From: Mycobacterium paraense
GTDB lineage: Bacteria > Actinomycetota > Actinomycetes > Mycobacteriales > Mycobacteriaceae
NCBI RefSeq assembly: GCF_002101815.1
Contig: NZ_LQPM01000008.1
Coordinates: 124,001-188,000, forward strand
Length of the DNA: 64,000 bases
Direction: 5' to 3'
The notes under the pieces are model-generated. The model saw only the letters and a list, made by a program, of their open reading frames with translations, was not told the DNA's origin and ran no database searches. This document shows, piece by piece, positions 54,365-63,802 of the stretch. Each line of letters begins with the position of its first letter. Within the stretch, counting starts at the first letter, position 1. The translations under genes were made by a program, and so were the position numbers.

Positions 54365-55200
54365 GTCTGTTCAGCCTTCGTCCAGATGAATTCGTTCACG
54401 ACGCTGCCCGCTTCTTGGGCCTTGTTCTCGTACTTTGTGGTGGGACGCACGACCGAGATCGGCAACCGATCGCCCGGACCGACCCGGTGCAGCCGGGGCT
54501 CGGCATCACCGACCTCGGCGATCTGCTCGGCGTAGCCCGGGTGGTCCGTCGCGGCATGCAGGACACCACCGGGGAGTAACCGGTCGGCGATCAGGCCAAT
54601 CGTGGCCGGCTGCAGAAACCGGCGCTTGTGGTGCCGCGCCTTGGGCCACGGATCGGGAAAGAAGACGCGCACCCCGGTCAGCGAGCCCGGCGCGATCAGG
54701 CGGTCCAGCACGTCGATCGCGTTGCCCCGGACCAACCTGATGTTGTCCACCCGCTCGCGGTCGATCGCGGACAGCAGCTGGGCCAGCCCCCGCCGGTAGA
54801 TCTCCACCGCGATCACGTCGATGTGGGGCTCGTCCTTGGCCATCGCCAGGGTGGATATGCCACTGCCACAACCGATTTCGAGCACCAGCGGCGCCTCACG
54901 GCCGAACCACCCGAGGGTGTCCAGCGGCTCGGCGGGCTGGGGCGCCCCCGTCGCGTCGGCGCCGACCGAGACGCCCAATTTCGGCCACAGCCGCTCCCAC
55001 GTCTGGCGCTGGGCCTCCGATAGCGCGGAACGCCGCGAGCGAAAGCTCGTGGCGGGAAGGTGGCGCTGGTCGGAGCGGTCCGCGCCGGACGGTTCCGGGA
55101 CCGCTTCCCCTCCTGTCTGCAGGACAGCCTCCACTCCCACCGGCGCGCCGGGACACGTCCCGACCCCGGGTTGCGCATGCATTTGTCCATGGTGGCCCAT
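54361..55200 (-). CDS. trmB: TrmB, tRNA (guanine-46-N7)-methyltransferase
   Basis: The enzyme methylates G46 of tRNA with SAM. The 279 residues hold the SAM site LEIGCGSGISTLAMA, the conserved FFPDPWPKARHHKRR and the C-terminal TKYENKA. The first 60 residues are variable. I start at ATG 55200 because the following MGHHGQMHAQPGVG resembles the recalled M. tuberculosis start; ATG 55182 is possible. It diverges from the Rv0209-like gene. Confidence 0.93.
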   Translation of the reverse strand: MGHHGQMHAQPGVGTCPGAPVGVEAVLQTGGEAVPEPSGADRSDQRHLPATSFRSRRSALSEAQRQTWERLWPKLGVSVGADATGAPQPAEPLDTLGWFGREAPLVLEIGCGSGISTLAMAKDEPHIDVIAVEIYRRGLAQLLSAIDRERVDNIRLVRGNAIDVLDRLIAPGSLTGVRVFFPDPWPKARHHKRRFLQPATIGLIADRLLPGGVLHAATDHPGYAEQIAEVGDAEPRLHRVGPGDRLPISVVRPTTKYENKAQEAGSVVNEFIWTKAEQT

Positions 55201-55328
55201 GAACGCCCGATGTAGCCGCCCCTGATCCAGATTGATACCCAACAGTTGCCTTCGACTGGTAACAGCCCGGTGGCTCGCATCTGGGTGACGCAGGTGCCAC
55301 CATTCGGTGAGGTTGAATCGGACGGGAC

Positions 55329-56336
55329 ATGACGAGACAAGGCCACCGAATTTTCGTCGACGAGCTGCGGCGCTTCGCCGCCGGCCATGCCGACCCGCGC
55401 GTGACGGCGGTCGCCGAGCGCTGCGCCGCGCCGCTGCGCGTGGCCGTCGGCGGGCGCCGCGGGGTCGGTCGCCGCACGGTGGCGCGCGCCCTTGACCTCG
55501 CCGGGCCCGCGCACGGCATCTCGGTGACGACGGGGGCAACCGGCACCGCGGACCTCGACGTGTACGTGACCGCCGAGGTGGTCAAACCCGAGGACACCCA
55601 GGCGATCGCCGCCGCCGCGCGCCCCGTCCTGGCGGTGCTGAACAAGGCCGACCTGGCCGGTTCGCGCTGCGCCGAGCTGTCCGCACTCGTGGCGGCGCCG
55701 ATGGAGCCGATGAGCGGGTTGCTGGCGGTGGCCGCCGCGGACGGCCTGAACGGCGAGCTGTGGGCGGCGCTGCGGGCGCTGGCCGCCGATCCCGGCGGCG
55801 CCACCTGCCTCGACGGCTCGTTCGCCGGTTTCCTGGCCGCGGACCTTCCGGTGCCGCCGGCGCTGCGGCTGCGGCTGCTGGACACCCTGGACCTGCTCGG
55901 CACCGCCCTCGGGATCGCCGCCGCCCGGCGGGGCGCGACGCCCGCGCAGGTCCGCGCGCTGTTGCGCCGCGTCAGCGGCGTCGACGCCGTCCTGGCGAGG
56001 CTGCCGGTGCTGGGCGCCGCGGTGCGCTACCAGCGGGTACTGCGGGCCGTCGCCGAGTTGGAGGCCCTCGCGGTGGGCGACGAAGGCATCCACCGCTTCC
56101 TCTGCTGCGACGACGCGGTGCTCGCGCGCATGGCGGCCGCCGTCGACGCGGCCGCGGCCGGCGGGCCGGACCCCGGCGCCGATCCGGCCGCGCACCTGGC
56201 GCGCGCGGTGCGCTGGCAGCGCTATGGCCGGGGCCCGGTCAGCGCGCTGCACCGCGCGTGCGGCGCGGACATCGCCCGCGGATCGCTGCGGCTGTGGTCG
56301 CGCGCCGGCGGCTCACTGCCCGGGGAGTCCGATTGA
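55329..56336 (+). CDS. G-domain-like protein with degenerate P-loop, Rv0209-like
   Basis: The 335 residues have a GTPase-like order: a P-loop-like GGRRGVGRRT at about 41-50 in which Lys and Ser/Thr are replaced by Arg, then VLAVLNKADL (NKxD, guanine specificity) at about 98-107. The rest is helical. It is coupled by TTGA to a partner with the same features, a pairing like bacterial dynamin-like proteins. There is no proven function. Confidence 0.8.
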   Translation: MTRQGHRIFVDELRRFAAGHADPRVTAVAERCAAPLRVAVGGRRGVGRRTVARALDLAGPAHGISVTTGATGTADLDVYVTAEVVKPEDTQAIAAAARPVLAVLNKADLAGSRCAELSALVAAPMEPMSGLLAVAAADGLNGELWAALRALAADPGGATCLDGSFAGFLAADLPVPPALRLRLLDTLDLLGTALGIAAARRGATPAQVRALLRRVSGVDAVLARLPVLGAAVRYQRVLRAVAELEALAVGDEGIHRFLCCDDAVLARMAAAVDAAAAGGPDPGADPAAHLARAVRWQRYGRGPVSALHRACGADIARGSLRLWSRAGGSLPGESD

Positions 56337-57856
56337 GCGCCGAGGACGCGGCCGCCCAGGTCGACGCGCTGGTCGCGGCGATCGGCCCCCGGCTCGATCC
56401 ACCCGCCATCAACCGCCGCGACGTGGTGCTGGTCTCGGGGCCCTGGCTGGCCGGCGTCACCGCGGTGGTCGGGGCGCTGCGCGAACGGCTGTCGCAACAC
56501 AAGTTCGTCGAGTCGACGGACCTGGGACCCGGCGACGCGCCGACCGCGGTGATCTTCGTGGTCTCCGCGGCCGCGCAGCTGACCGCGTCCGACTGCGCCC
56601 TGCTCGACGCCGCCGCCGAGCACACCGACGTGGTCGTCGGCGTGGTGTCCAAGATCGACGTCCACCGCAACTGGCGCGAGGTGGTGTCCGCCAACCGCGA
56701 CATCCTGGCCTCGCACGCACCGCGCTACGGCCGGGTGCCGTGGGTGGGTGCGGCCGCCCGGCCCGACGTCGGCGAGCCGATCGTCGACGACCTGGCGCAG
56801 ACCGTCGCGGCGCAACTCGCCGAGGCCGACATTGCGCGACGAAACAGGTTGCGCGCCTGGGAATCCCGGCTGCAGACGGTCGTCCGGCGGTTCGACCGCG
56901 ACGCCGAGGGCGCCGGGCGGCGCGCCCGCGTGGACGGGCTGCGCGAAGAGCGCAGCGCCGCCCTGCGGCAGCGCCGGCAGTCCAAAACCGAGCGCACCAT
57001 CACGCTGCGCGGCCAGATTCAGCAGGCCCGGGTGCAGCTGTCCTACTTCGCGCGCAACCGCTGTTCGTCGGTGCGCGGTGAGCTGCAGGAGGACGCGGCG
57101 GGGTTGTCCCGGCGGAAGATGGCCGACTTCGAGGCGTACGCACGCGGGCGGGTCGACGAGGTGGTGGCCGAGGTGAGCGAGGGAACCGCCACCCACCTGG
57201 CCGACGTCGCGCAGGTGCTGGGAGTGCCGGCGGCGCTGCCCGCCTTCCACGACGCCGAGGAGAAGCTGCCGACGATCGAGGTCCCGCCGCCGCCGTTGAA
57301 ATCCCGGCGGCAGGAGACGTGGCTGCTGATGCTGCTGGGCGCCGCGTTCGGCCTCGGCGTGGCGCTCACGCTGAGCCGGCTGGTGGGCGGATTGACCGCC
57401 CGGCTGAGCCCGGCCCTGGCCGCCGCGGGCGCGGCGGGGTGCGTCGCCATCGGCGTGGCGGTGGCGTTCGTGGTGATCCACATCCGCGGCCTGCTGCGGG
57501 ACCGGTCGTTGCTGGACCGCTGGGCGGGGGAGGTGACGTCCTCGCTGCAATCGGCGGTCGAGGAGCTGGTCGCCACCCGCGTGCTGGTCGCCGAGTCGCT
57601 GCTGAGCACCGCGCTGGTCGCGCGGGACGAGGCGGAGAACGCGCACGTGGCCGAGCAGGTCAGCGCCATCGACAGCGAGCTCCGCGAGCACGCCATCGCG
57701 GCGGCACGGGCCGCGGCGGCGCGGGACCGGGAGATGCCCACCGTGCAGGCGGCGCTGGACGCCGTGCGTGCAGAACTGGGCGAACCGGGTACACCTCAAG
57801 TCGAGGGCGAAAACGACGAACCAGCTTCAAGGAGCGAAAATGGCGGTCACGGGTGA
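56333..57856 (+). CDS. G-domain-like membrane protein, partner of the upstream gene, Rv0210-like
   Basis: The 507 residues start with a degenerate P-loop SGPWLAGVTA (Val in place of Lys) and VVGVVSKIDVHRNW (SKxD, G4-like). A long helical, Arg-rich region follows (about 175-310), then two spans close to each other (LLMLLGAAFGLGVAL and AGAAGCVAIGVAVAFVVIHI), then a helical tail. This order of GTPase head, helices, paired membrane segments and helices is that of bacterial dynamins. TTG 56333 overlaps the previous stop. Confidence 0.8.
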   Translation: MSAEDAAAQVDALVAAIGPRLDPPAINRRDVVLVSGPWLAGVTAVVGALRERLSQHKFVESTDLGPGDAPTAVIFVVSAAAQLTASDCALLDAAAEHTDVVVGVVSKIDVHRNWREVVSANRDILASHAPRYGRVPWVGAAARPDVGEPIVDDLAQTVAAQLAEADIARRNRLRAWESRLQTVVRRFDRDAEGAGRRARVDGLREERSAALRQRRQSKTERTITLRGQIQQARVQLSYFARNRCSSVRGELQEDAAGLSRRKMADFEAYARGRVDEVVAEVSEGTATHLADVAQVLGVPAALPAFHDAEEKLPTIEVPPPPLKSRRQETWLLMLLGAAFGLGVALTLSRLVGGLTARLSPALAAAGAAGCVAIGVAVAFVVIHIRGLLRDRSLLDRWAGEVTSSLQSAVEELVATRVLVAESLLSTALVARDEAENAHVAEQVSAIDSELREHAIAAARAAAARDREMPTVQAALDAVRAELGEPGTPQVEGENDEPASRSENGGHG

Positions 57857-58033
57857 CGTTTGGCCCTGTTTCTGAATCGTTGTTGTGAGAAGGCTTATAC
57901 CCGCCCGAGACCTCCCCGACAAGTGGATCACGATAACCTGTAGTTAACGCCACCATGTAAACAGTTGTGTGGGCGAACGCATACGCAAGCGAGACACGCT
58001 CGGTTAGCAGGCAGAAGAATTCAGGAGAGTTCG

Positions 58034-59863
58034 ATGACTTCAGCGACCATTCCCGGTCTGGACAGCGCACCTACCAATCATCCCGGCCTGCTGGCGTGGG
58101 TAGAGGAGGTTGCCGAGCTCACCCAGCCCGACCGGGTGGTGTTCGCTGACGGCTCCGACGAGGAGTGGAAGCGGCTGACGGACCAGCTCGTCGAGGCCGG
58201 CACGTTCAAGCGCCTCAACCCCAAGGAGTACCCGAACTCGTTCCTGGCGCTGTCGGACCCCTCCGACGTGGCGCGCGTCGAGTCCCGGACCTTCATCTGC
58301 TCCGAGCGGGAGATCGACGCCGGGCCGACCAACAACTGGATGGACCCCGCCGAGATGCGGTCGACCCTGACCGACCTGTACCGCGGCTGCATGCGCGGCC
58401 GCACCATGTATGTGGTGCCGTTCTGCATGGGCCCGCTCGGCGCCGACGACCCCAAGCTCGGCGTGGAGATCACCGACTCCGAGTACGTCGTCGTCTCCAT
58501 GAAGGTGATGACCCGGATGGGCAAGGCCGCGCTGGACAAGATCGGCGACGACGGCTTCTTCGTCAAGGCGCTGCACTCGGTGGGCGCGCCGCTCGAGCCG
58601 GGCCAGAAGGACGTGCCGTGGCCCTGCAACGACACCAAATACATCACCCACTTCCCGGAGACCCGCGAAATCATGAGCTACGGCTCGGGCTACGGCGGCA
58701 ACGCGCTGCTGGGCAAGAAGTGCTACTCGCTGCGCATCGCCTCGGCGATGGCCCACGACGAGGGCTGGCTCGCCGAGCACATGCTGATCCTCAAGCTGAT
58801 CTCCCCGGAGAACAAGGCCTACTACTTCGCCGCCGCGTTCCCGTCGGCGTGCGGCAAGACCAACCTCGCCATGCTGCAGCCGACCATTCCGGGCTGGCGC
58901 GCCGAGACGCTGGGTGACGACATCGCCTGGATGCGGTTCGGCAAGGACGGCCGCCTGTACGCCGTCAACCCCGAGTTCGGCTTCTTCGGGGTGGCGCCGG
59001 GCACCAACTGGAAGTCCAACCCCAACGCCATGCGCACCATCGCCGGGGGCAACACCGTGTTCACCAACGTCGCGCTGACCGACGACGACGAGGTGTGGTG
59101 GGAAGGCCTGGAGGGCGAGCCCGATCACCTGATCGACTGGAAGGGCAACGACTGGTACATCCGCGACACGGAAACCAAAGCGGCGCACCCGAACTCGCGC
59201 TACTGCACGCCGATGTCGCAATGCCCGATCCTGGCGCCGGAGTGGGACGACCCGCAGGGCGTGCCGATCTCGGGCATCCTGTTCGGCGCCCGCCGCAAGA
59301 CGACGGTGCCGCTGGTGACCGAGGCCCGCGACTGGCAGCACGGCGTGTTCATGGGGGCCACCATGGGCAGCGAGCAGACCGCCGCCGCCGAGGGCAAGGT
59401 CGGCACCGTGCGCCGCGACCCGATGGCCATGCTGCCGTTCCTGGGCTACCACGTCGGCGACTACTTCCAGCACTGGCTGGACCTGGGCAAGAACTCCGAT
59501 GAGTCCAAGCTGCCGAAGGTGTTCTTCGTCAACTGGTTCCGCCGCGGCGACGAGGGTCAGTTCCTGTGGCCGGGCTTCGGCGAGAACAGCCGGGTGCTGA
59601 AGTGGATTGTCGACCGCATCGAGCACCGGGCCGGCGGCCAGGAGACGCCGATCGGCATCGTGCCCACCGCCACGGACCTGGACCTCGACGGCCTCGAGGT
59701 CGACAGCGCCGACGTCGAGCGCGCCCTGGAGGTCAACGCCGACGAGTGGCGCCAGGAGCTCCCGCTAATCGAGGAGTGGTTCGAGTTCGTCGGCGACAAG
59801 CTGCCCACCGGCGTCAAGGACGAGTTCGAGGCGCTCAAGCAGCGGCTCTCCGAGTCCGGCTAG
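58034..59863 (+). CDS. pckA: PckA, GTP-dependent phosphoenolpyruvate carboxykinase
   Basis: The enzyme converts oxaloacetate to phosphoenolpyruvate with GTP and is the key gluconeogenic enzyme when mycobacteria grow on lipids. The 609 residues carry the P-loop with the reactive Cys 273 ([12 protein letters not shown]), the metal site near Lys 228 and [10 protein letters not shown], and the C-terminal helices. AGGAGAG lies five bases before ATG 58034. A 177-bp gap upstream holds a TAAC/GTTA dyad near 57934-57946 but no clear promoter. Confidence 0.97.
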   Translation: MTSATIPGLDSAPTNHPGLLAWVEEVAELTQPDRVVFADGSDEEWKRLTDQLVEAGTFKRLNPKEYPNSFLALSDPSDVARVESRTFICSEREIDAGPTNNWMDPAEMRSTLTDLYRGCMRGRTMYVVPFCMGPLGADDPKLGVEITDSEYVVVSMKVMTRMGKAALDKIGDDGFFVKALHSVGAPLEPGQKDVPWPCNDTKYITHFPETREIMSYGSGYGGNALLGKKCYSLRIASAMAHDEGWLAEHMLILKLISPENKAYYFAAAFPSACGKTNLAMLQPTIPGWRAETLGDDIAWMRFGKDGRLYAVNPEFGFFGVAPGTNWKSNPNAMRTIAGGNTVFTNVALTDDDEVWWEGLEGEPDHLIDWKGNDWYIRDTETKAAHPNSRYCTPMSQCPILAPEWDDPQGVPISGILFGARRKTTVPLVTEARDWQHGVFMGATMGSEQTAAAEGKVGTVRRDPMAMLPFLGYHVGDYFQHWLDLGKNSDESKLPKVFFVNWFRRGDEGQFLWPGFGENSRVLKWIVDRIEHRAGGQETPIGIVPTATDLDLDGLEVDSADVERALEVNADEWRQELPLIEEWFEFVGDKLPTGVKDEFEALKQRLSESG

Positions 59864-60327
59864 CCGCCGAACCCCTGCCGTCGCAACGACTTCGGCAGGT
59901 ACACCGCGCCCGCCCCGGCGCCCGCCGCCGCGTCGCCCGGGTTGGAGATGGCGCAGCGCTTCAGTGACAGGCAGCCGCAGCCGATGCACGAGTCGAGGTT
60001 GTCGCGCAGCGCGATAAGCCCGGCGATCTGGTCGTCGAGGCGCGCGCGCCAGGAGCGGGACAGCCGGGACCAGTCGGCCCGGGTGGGGGTGCGGCCGTCG
60101 GGGAGTTCGGCGAGCGCGCCGGCGATCTCGTCGAGGCTCAGTCCGACGTTTCGGGCGGCCTTGATGAAGGCCAGGCGCCGCAGCATCTGGCGTTCGAACC
60201 GGCGCTGACCGCCGGACGTGCGAGTCGCCGTGATCAGACCCTGGCCCTCGTAGAACCGGATCGCCGAGGCGGCGAAGCCGCTGCGCCTTGCGATCTCGCT
60301 GACGGTGAACAGATCCCGCTTGTCCAT
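59860..60327 (-). CDS. soxR: SoxR, redox-sensing MerR-family regulator
   Basis: The 155 residues begin with a MerR helix-turn-helix ([21 protein letters not shown]) and end with the SoxR [2Fe-2S] signature: Cys 114, 117, 119 and 125 in [12 protein letters not shown]. The sensor senses redox-cycling compounds. I start at ATG 60327 after GGAAGG; GTG 60357 would add ten residues. It diverges from an SDR gene and a SoxR-box-like dyad lies between. It is absent here in M. tuberculosis as recalled. The stop overlaps the pckA stop by four bases. Confidence 0.93.
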   Translation of the reverse strand: MDKRDLFTVSEIARRSGFAASAIRFYEGQGLITATRTSGGQRRFERQMLRRLAFIKAARNVGLSLDEIAGALAELPDGRTPTRADWSRLSRSWRARLDDQIAGLIALRDNLDSCIGCGCLSLKRCAISNPGDAAAGAGAGAVYLPKSLRRQGFGG

Positions 60328-60357
60328 CTGGCCTTCCGGGGAATTCGGATCGAGCAC

Positions 60358-60378
60358 TTGACTTAAAGTTTACTTCAA
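60358..60378. promoter_or_regulatory. SoxR-box-like dyad between soxR and the SDR gene
   Basis: The dyad TTGA-N2-TAAA-N-TTTA-N2-TCAA spans 60358-60378. Its left end TTGACT can serve as a -35 for the SDR gene; CAGTAT at 60383-60388 gives the 19-bp spacer typical of MerR-type activation, though the -10 is weak. It is AT-rich and lies next to soxR. SoxR binding is inference. Confidence 0.6.
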
Positions 60379-60394
60379 CTATCAGTATGGCCGT

Positions 60395-61102
60395 ATGACT
60401 CAATCTCATGTCGCCATCGTCACCGGCGCCTCCCGCGGGTTCGGCAAGGCGGTGACCGCCGCGCTGCTCGGCCGGGGGTGGACCGTCGTCACCGACGCCC
60501 GCCGCGCCGACGACCTCAAAGACACTGCCGCCGAACTGGATTCGGATCGATTGATCGCGTTGCCCGGCGACGTCACCGACGCGCCGCATCGCGACGCGCT
60601 GGTCGCCGCCGCGGCCGGCGCCGGGCCGCTTCGGCTGCTGGTGAACAACGCCAGCAGGCTGGGGCCCAGCCCGCAACCCGCGCTCGCCGACTACCCGGCC
60701 GGCGAGCTGCGGGCCGTGTATGAGGCCAACGTGTTCGCCCCGCTGGCCCTGATCCAGGCGGCGCTGCCCGCGCTCACCACCAACGCGGGGATGATCGTCA
60801 ACGTCACCTCCGACGCCGCCGTCGAGCCGTACCCGGGCTGGGGTGGGTACGGCTCGTCGAAGGCCGCGCTGGACCAGCTGTCGGCCATCCTGGCCGCGGA
60901 GGCCGCGCCGGTGGCGGTGTACGCCTTCGATCCGGGCGACATGCGGACCGAGATGCACCAGGCCGCCTTCCCCGGGGAGGACATCTCCGATCGGGCCGAG
61001 CCGGAAGCGAAAGTCCCGGCGCTGCTGCGCCTGGTGGACACCCGGCCGCCCGCGGGCCGCTACCGCGCCGCGGATTCGGCGCTGTCCGGGACGCGCTCAT
61101 GA
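60395..61102 (+). CDS. Short-chain dehydrogenase/reductase, likely SoxR target
   Basis: The 235 residues hold the cofactor motif TGASRGFG (10-17), NNAS in place of NNAG, a Ser in NVTSDAA and the catalytic GYGSSK. The substrate is unknown. It starts 17 bases after the SoxR-like dyad and overlaps the QueA-family gene as ATGA. A SoxR-controlled SDR that clears a redox-active quinone or carbonyl would fit, but this is inference. Confidence 0.88.
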   Translation: MTQSHVAIVTGASRGFGKAVTAALLGRGWTVVTDARRADDLKDTAAELDSDRLIALPGDVTDAPHRDALVAAAAGAGPLRLLVNNASRLGPSPQPALADYPAGELRAVYEANVFAPLALIQAALPALTTNAGMIVNVTSDAAVEPYPGWGGYGSSKAALDQLSAILAAEAAPVAVYAFDPGDMRTEMHQAAFPGEDISDRAEPEAKVPALLRLVDTRPPAGRYRAADSALSGTRS

Positions 61103-62103
61103 CCGCCGCCATCGAGCCGCCGGAGGCGCGCGGCCTGGCCCGCGACGCGGTCAAGCTGCTGGTCGCCCGGCCGGGGCGGGTCGCCCACGCGCGCTTCGCC
61201 GACCTCGGCGATCACCTGCGGCCGGGCGACCTGCTCGTGGTGAACAACTCGGCCACCCTGCCCGCCGCGGTCGACGGCCGCCGCGCCGGGCGGCCGATCG
61301 CGGTGCACTTCTCGACGGCGCGCGCCGAGAAGGCGTGGGTGGTGGAGCTGCGGCCCGCGGGCGACGCGGTCGGACACCTCACCGACGTCCGGCCCGGTGA
61401 ACGCATCGAGCTGCCCGGCGGCGCCGCGCTGGTCATCGGCTCGTCCTACCCGGAGCCCGAGGTCGACGGCGCGCGGTTGTGGACGGCGCGGGTGGTGCTG
61501 GAGGGGGAGGTGGGCTCGTACCTCGCCCGGCACGGCCGGCCGATCCGCTACGCGTACGTGCCGCGGCAGTGGCCGCTGCGCTACTACCAGACCGTGTTCG
61601 CTCGCCACCCGGGCAGCGCCGAAATGCCCAGCGCGGCAAGGCCCTTCAGCGCCGAGCTGGTGACCGCTCTGGTGTCGTCCGGCATCGCGATCGCGCCGCT
61701 CACGCTGCATACCGGGGTGTCGTCGGCCGAGGCCGGCGAGCCGCCGGCGCCCGAGCTGTTCGAGGTGCCGGCGGCCACCGCGCGGATGGTCAACTCGACG
61801 CGCGCGGCCGGCGGCAGGGTGATCGCGGTCGGCACCACTGCGACCCGGGCGCTGGAATCGGCCGCCGACGCCGCCGGCGTGGTGCGCCACGCGGTCGGCT
61901 GGACCGAGCTGGTGCTCGGCCCGCAGCGCCCGGCACGGGTGGTCGACGGCCTGATCACCGGGTGGCACGACGCCGGCGCCTCGCACCTGTTGCTGCTGGA
62001 GGCCGTCGCGGGCGCCGACCTCGTCGCGCTCGCGTACCGGGAGGCCGCCGCCCAGGGGTACCTGTGGCACGAATTCGGCGACAGCGCGCTGCTGCTGCCC
62101 TGA
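61099..62103 (+). CDS. QueA-family protein (S-adenosylmethionine:tRNA ribosyltransferase-isomerase-like)
   Basis: The 334 residues match QueA over DLLVVNNSATLPA, EMPSAARPFSAEL and RVIAVGTTATRALESAA. QueA makes epoxyqueuosine in tRNA by transferring ribose from SAM. The usual HVGAGTF is replaced by LHTGVSSAEAG, so catalysis may differ. Mycobacteria are not known to make queuosine, and no other queuosine gene is in the window. It is coupled to the SDR gene by ATGA. Confidence 0.85.
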   Translation: MTAAIEPPEARGLARDAVKLLVARPGRVAHARFADLGDHLRPGDLLVVNNSATLPAAVDGRRAGRPIAVHFSTARAEKAWVVELRPAGDAVGHLTDVRPGERIELPGGAALVIGSSYPEPEVDGARLWTARVVLEGEVGSYLARHGRPIRYAYVPRQWPLRYYQTVFARHPGSAEMPSAARPFSAELVTALVSSGIAIAPLTLHTGVSSAEAGEPPAPELFEVPAATARMVNSTRAAGGRVIAVGTTATRALESAADAAGVVRHAVGWTELVLGPQRPARVVDGLITGWHDAGASHLLLLEAVAGADLVALAYREAAAQGYLWHEFGDSALLLP

Positions 62104-62138
62104 TCACTTCCGTAACAAAAAAGCGAGCGTGTGGCTTT

Positions 62139-62190
62139 GTGCCCGCCTCACAGCGACAACTGTTTCGCGGAGTCGCTGCGAGGCGGGCAC
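62139..62190. repeat. 19-bp inverted repeat with 14-base loop between the QueA-like gene and fadD4
   Basis: GTGCCCGCCTCACAGCGAC (62139-62157) pairs with GTCGCTGCGAGGCGGGCAC (62172-62190) with one mismatch. It starts 36 bases after a stop codon and ends 91 bases before fadD4. There is no T run. It is the longest inverted repeat seen in the window and could be a repeated palindromic element of the genome, a terminator of the I-shaped kind, or a small RNA. Confidence 0.85.
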
Positions 62191-62281
62191 ATTGGACTGT
62201 CCCGGATTTTCTGTGACCAGTGTGACTTGGTACCACCGGGCACTTAACACCCGTCAACTTTCGCGGCGGTACAGTCCTCCC

Positions 62282-63799
62282 ATGCAGATTCGCCCCCACG
62301 TCGGCGCCGGCAAACCCGCCGTCATCCTGTACCCGTCCGGCACCGTCGTCACCTTCGACGACCTGGAAGCCCGCGCCAACCGGCTGGCGCACCGGTTCCG
62401 TCAGGCCGGGCTGCGGGAGGGCGACACCGTCGCGATCCTGATGGAGAACAACGAGCACATCCACGCGGTGATGTGGGCGGCGCGCCGCAGCGGTTTGTAC
62501 TACGTGCCGATCAACACCCACCTGACCGCGGCCGAGGCCGCCTACATCGTCGACAACAGCAACGCCCGGGCGATCATCGGATCGGCGGCGCTGCGCGACA
62601 CGCTCGCGCAGCTGCGCGACCACCTGCCGAACGGGATGCCGGAGCTGCTGATGATCGCCGACGGCGACCTGCCCGGCTGGGAGCGCTACCCGGAATGCGT
62701 TGCCCGCCAACCGGATAACCCCATCGACGATGAAATCGAGGGGGACCTGCTGCAGTACTCGTCGGGCACCACCGGCCGGCCCAAGGGCATCAAACGCGAA
62801 CTGCCGCATGTCCCGCCCGCCGAGGCGCCCGGCATGATGTCGGCCCTGGTCGAGTTCTGGATGACCCCTGACTCGGTCTACCTCAGCCCGGCCCCGCTGT
62901 ACCACACCGCGCCGTCGGTGTGGTCGATGAGCGCGCAGGCCGGCGGCATCACGACGGTCGTGCTGGAGAAGTTCGACCCCGAGGGCACGCTGGACGCCAT
63001 CCAGCGGCACCGCGTCACCCATGGACAGTTCGTGCCGGCCATGTTCACCCGTATGCTGAAACTGCCTGCCGCGGTTCGTGATTCGTACGACCTGTCCAGC
63101 CTGCAGCGGGTGATGCACGCCGCCGCGCCGTGCCCGGTCGAGATCAAGAAGCAGATGATCGACTGGTGGGGGCCGATCATCGACGAGTACTACGCGTCCT
63201 CGGAGGCGATCGGGTCGACGCTGATCAGCGCCGAGGACTGGCTGGCGCACCCGGGTTCTGTGGGCAAGCCGATGGCGTGCCAGATCCACATCCTCGACGA
63301 GGACGGCAACGAGCTGCCGCCCGGTCAGCCCGGCGAGATCTACTTCGAGGGCGGCTACTCCTTCGAGTACCTCAACGACCCGACGAAGACCGCAGCGTCG
63401 CGCGACCGGCACGGCTGGGCCACCGTCGGCGACATCGGTTACCTCGACGAGGAGGGCTACCTGTACCTGACGGACCGGCGCCACCACATGATCATCTCCG
63501 GCGGCGTCAACATCTATCCGCAGGAAACCGAGAACCTTCTGGTCACCCACCCGAAGGTGTTGGACGCGGCGGTGTTCGGCGTTCCCGACGACGAGATGGG
63601 CCAGCGGGTGGTGGCGGCCGTGCAGACCGTCGACCCGGCCGACGCCACCGACGGGTTCGCCGAGGAGCTGACCGCGTGGCTGCGAGACCGCCTGGCGCAC
63701 TACAAATGTCCGCGATCGATCGCCTTCGAGGCGCAGCTGCCGCGCACCGACACCGGCAAGCTCTACAAGAACGGGCTGATCGAGAAGTACTCGGTGTGA
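62282..63799 (+). CDS. fadD4: FadD4, acyl-CoA/acyl-AMP ligase
   Basis: The 505 residues have the AMP-binding motif YSSGTTGRPKGIKREL (from about residue 159), GWATVGDIGYLDEEG, DRRHHMIISGGVNIYP and the catalytic Lys in DTGKLYKNGL. It matches Rv0214. Acyl chain length is unknown. I start at ATG 62282 (MQIR), which is the recalled M. tuberculosis start; a frame to 62129 would run through the inverted repeat. It is not known to be in an operon with the QueA-like gene. Confidence 0.93.
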   Translation: MQIRPHVGAGKPAVILYPSGTVVTFDDLEARANRLAHRFRQAGLREGDTVAILMENNEHIHAVMWAARRSGLYYVPINTHLTAAEAAYIVDNSNARAIIGSAALRDTLAQLRDHLPNGMPELLMIADGDLPGWERYPECVARQPDNPIDDEIEGDLLQYSSGTTGRPKGIKRELPHVPPAEAPGMMSALVEFWMTPDSVYLSPAPLYHTAPSVWSMSAQAGGITTVVLEKFDPEGTLDAIQRHRVTHGQFVPAMFTRMLKLPAAVRDSYDLSSLQRVMHAAAPCPVEIKKQMIDWWGPIIDEYYASSEAIGSTLISAEDWLAHPGSVGKPMACQIHILDEDGNELPPGQPGEIYFEGGYSFEYLNDPTKTAASRDRHGWATVGDIGYLDEEGYLYLTDRRHHMIISGGVNIYPQETENLLVTHPKVLDAAVFGVPDDEMGQRVVAAVQTVDPADATDGFAEELTAWLRDRLAHYKCPRSIAFEAQLPRTDTGKLYKNGLIEKYSV

Positions 63800-63802
63800 C
63801 CC

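Noticed and set aside
58040..59626. 528-codon minus-strand frame opposite pckA
   Set aside because: Shadow of PckA, biased composition and no domain.
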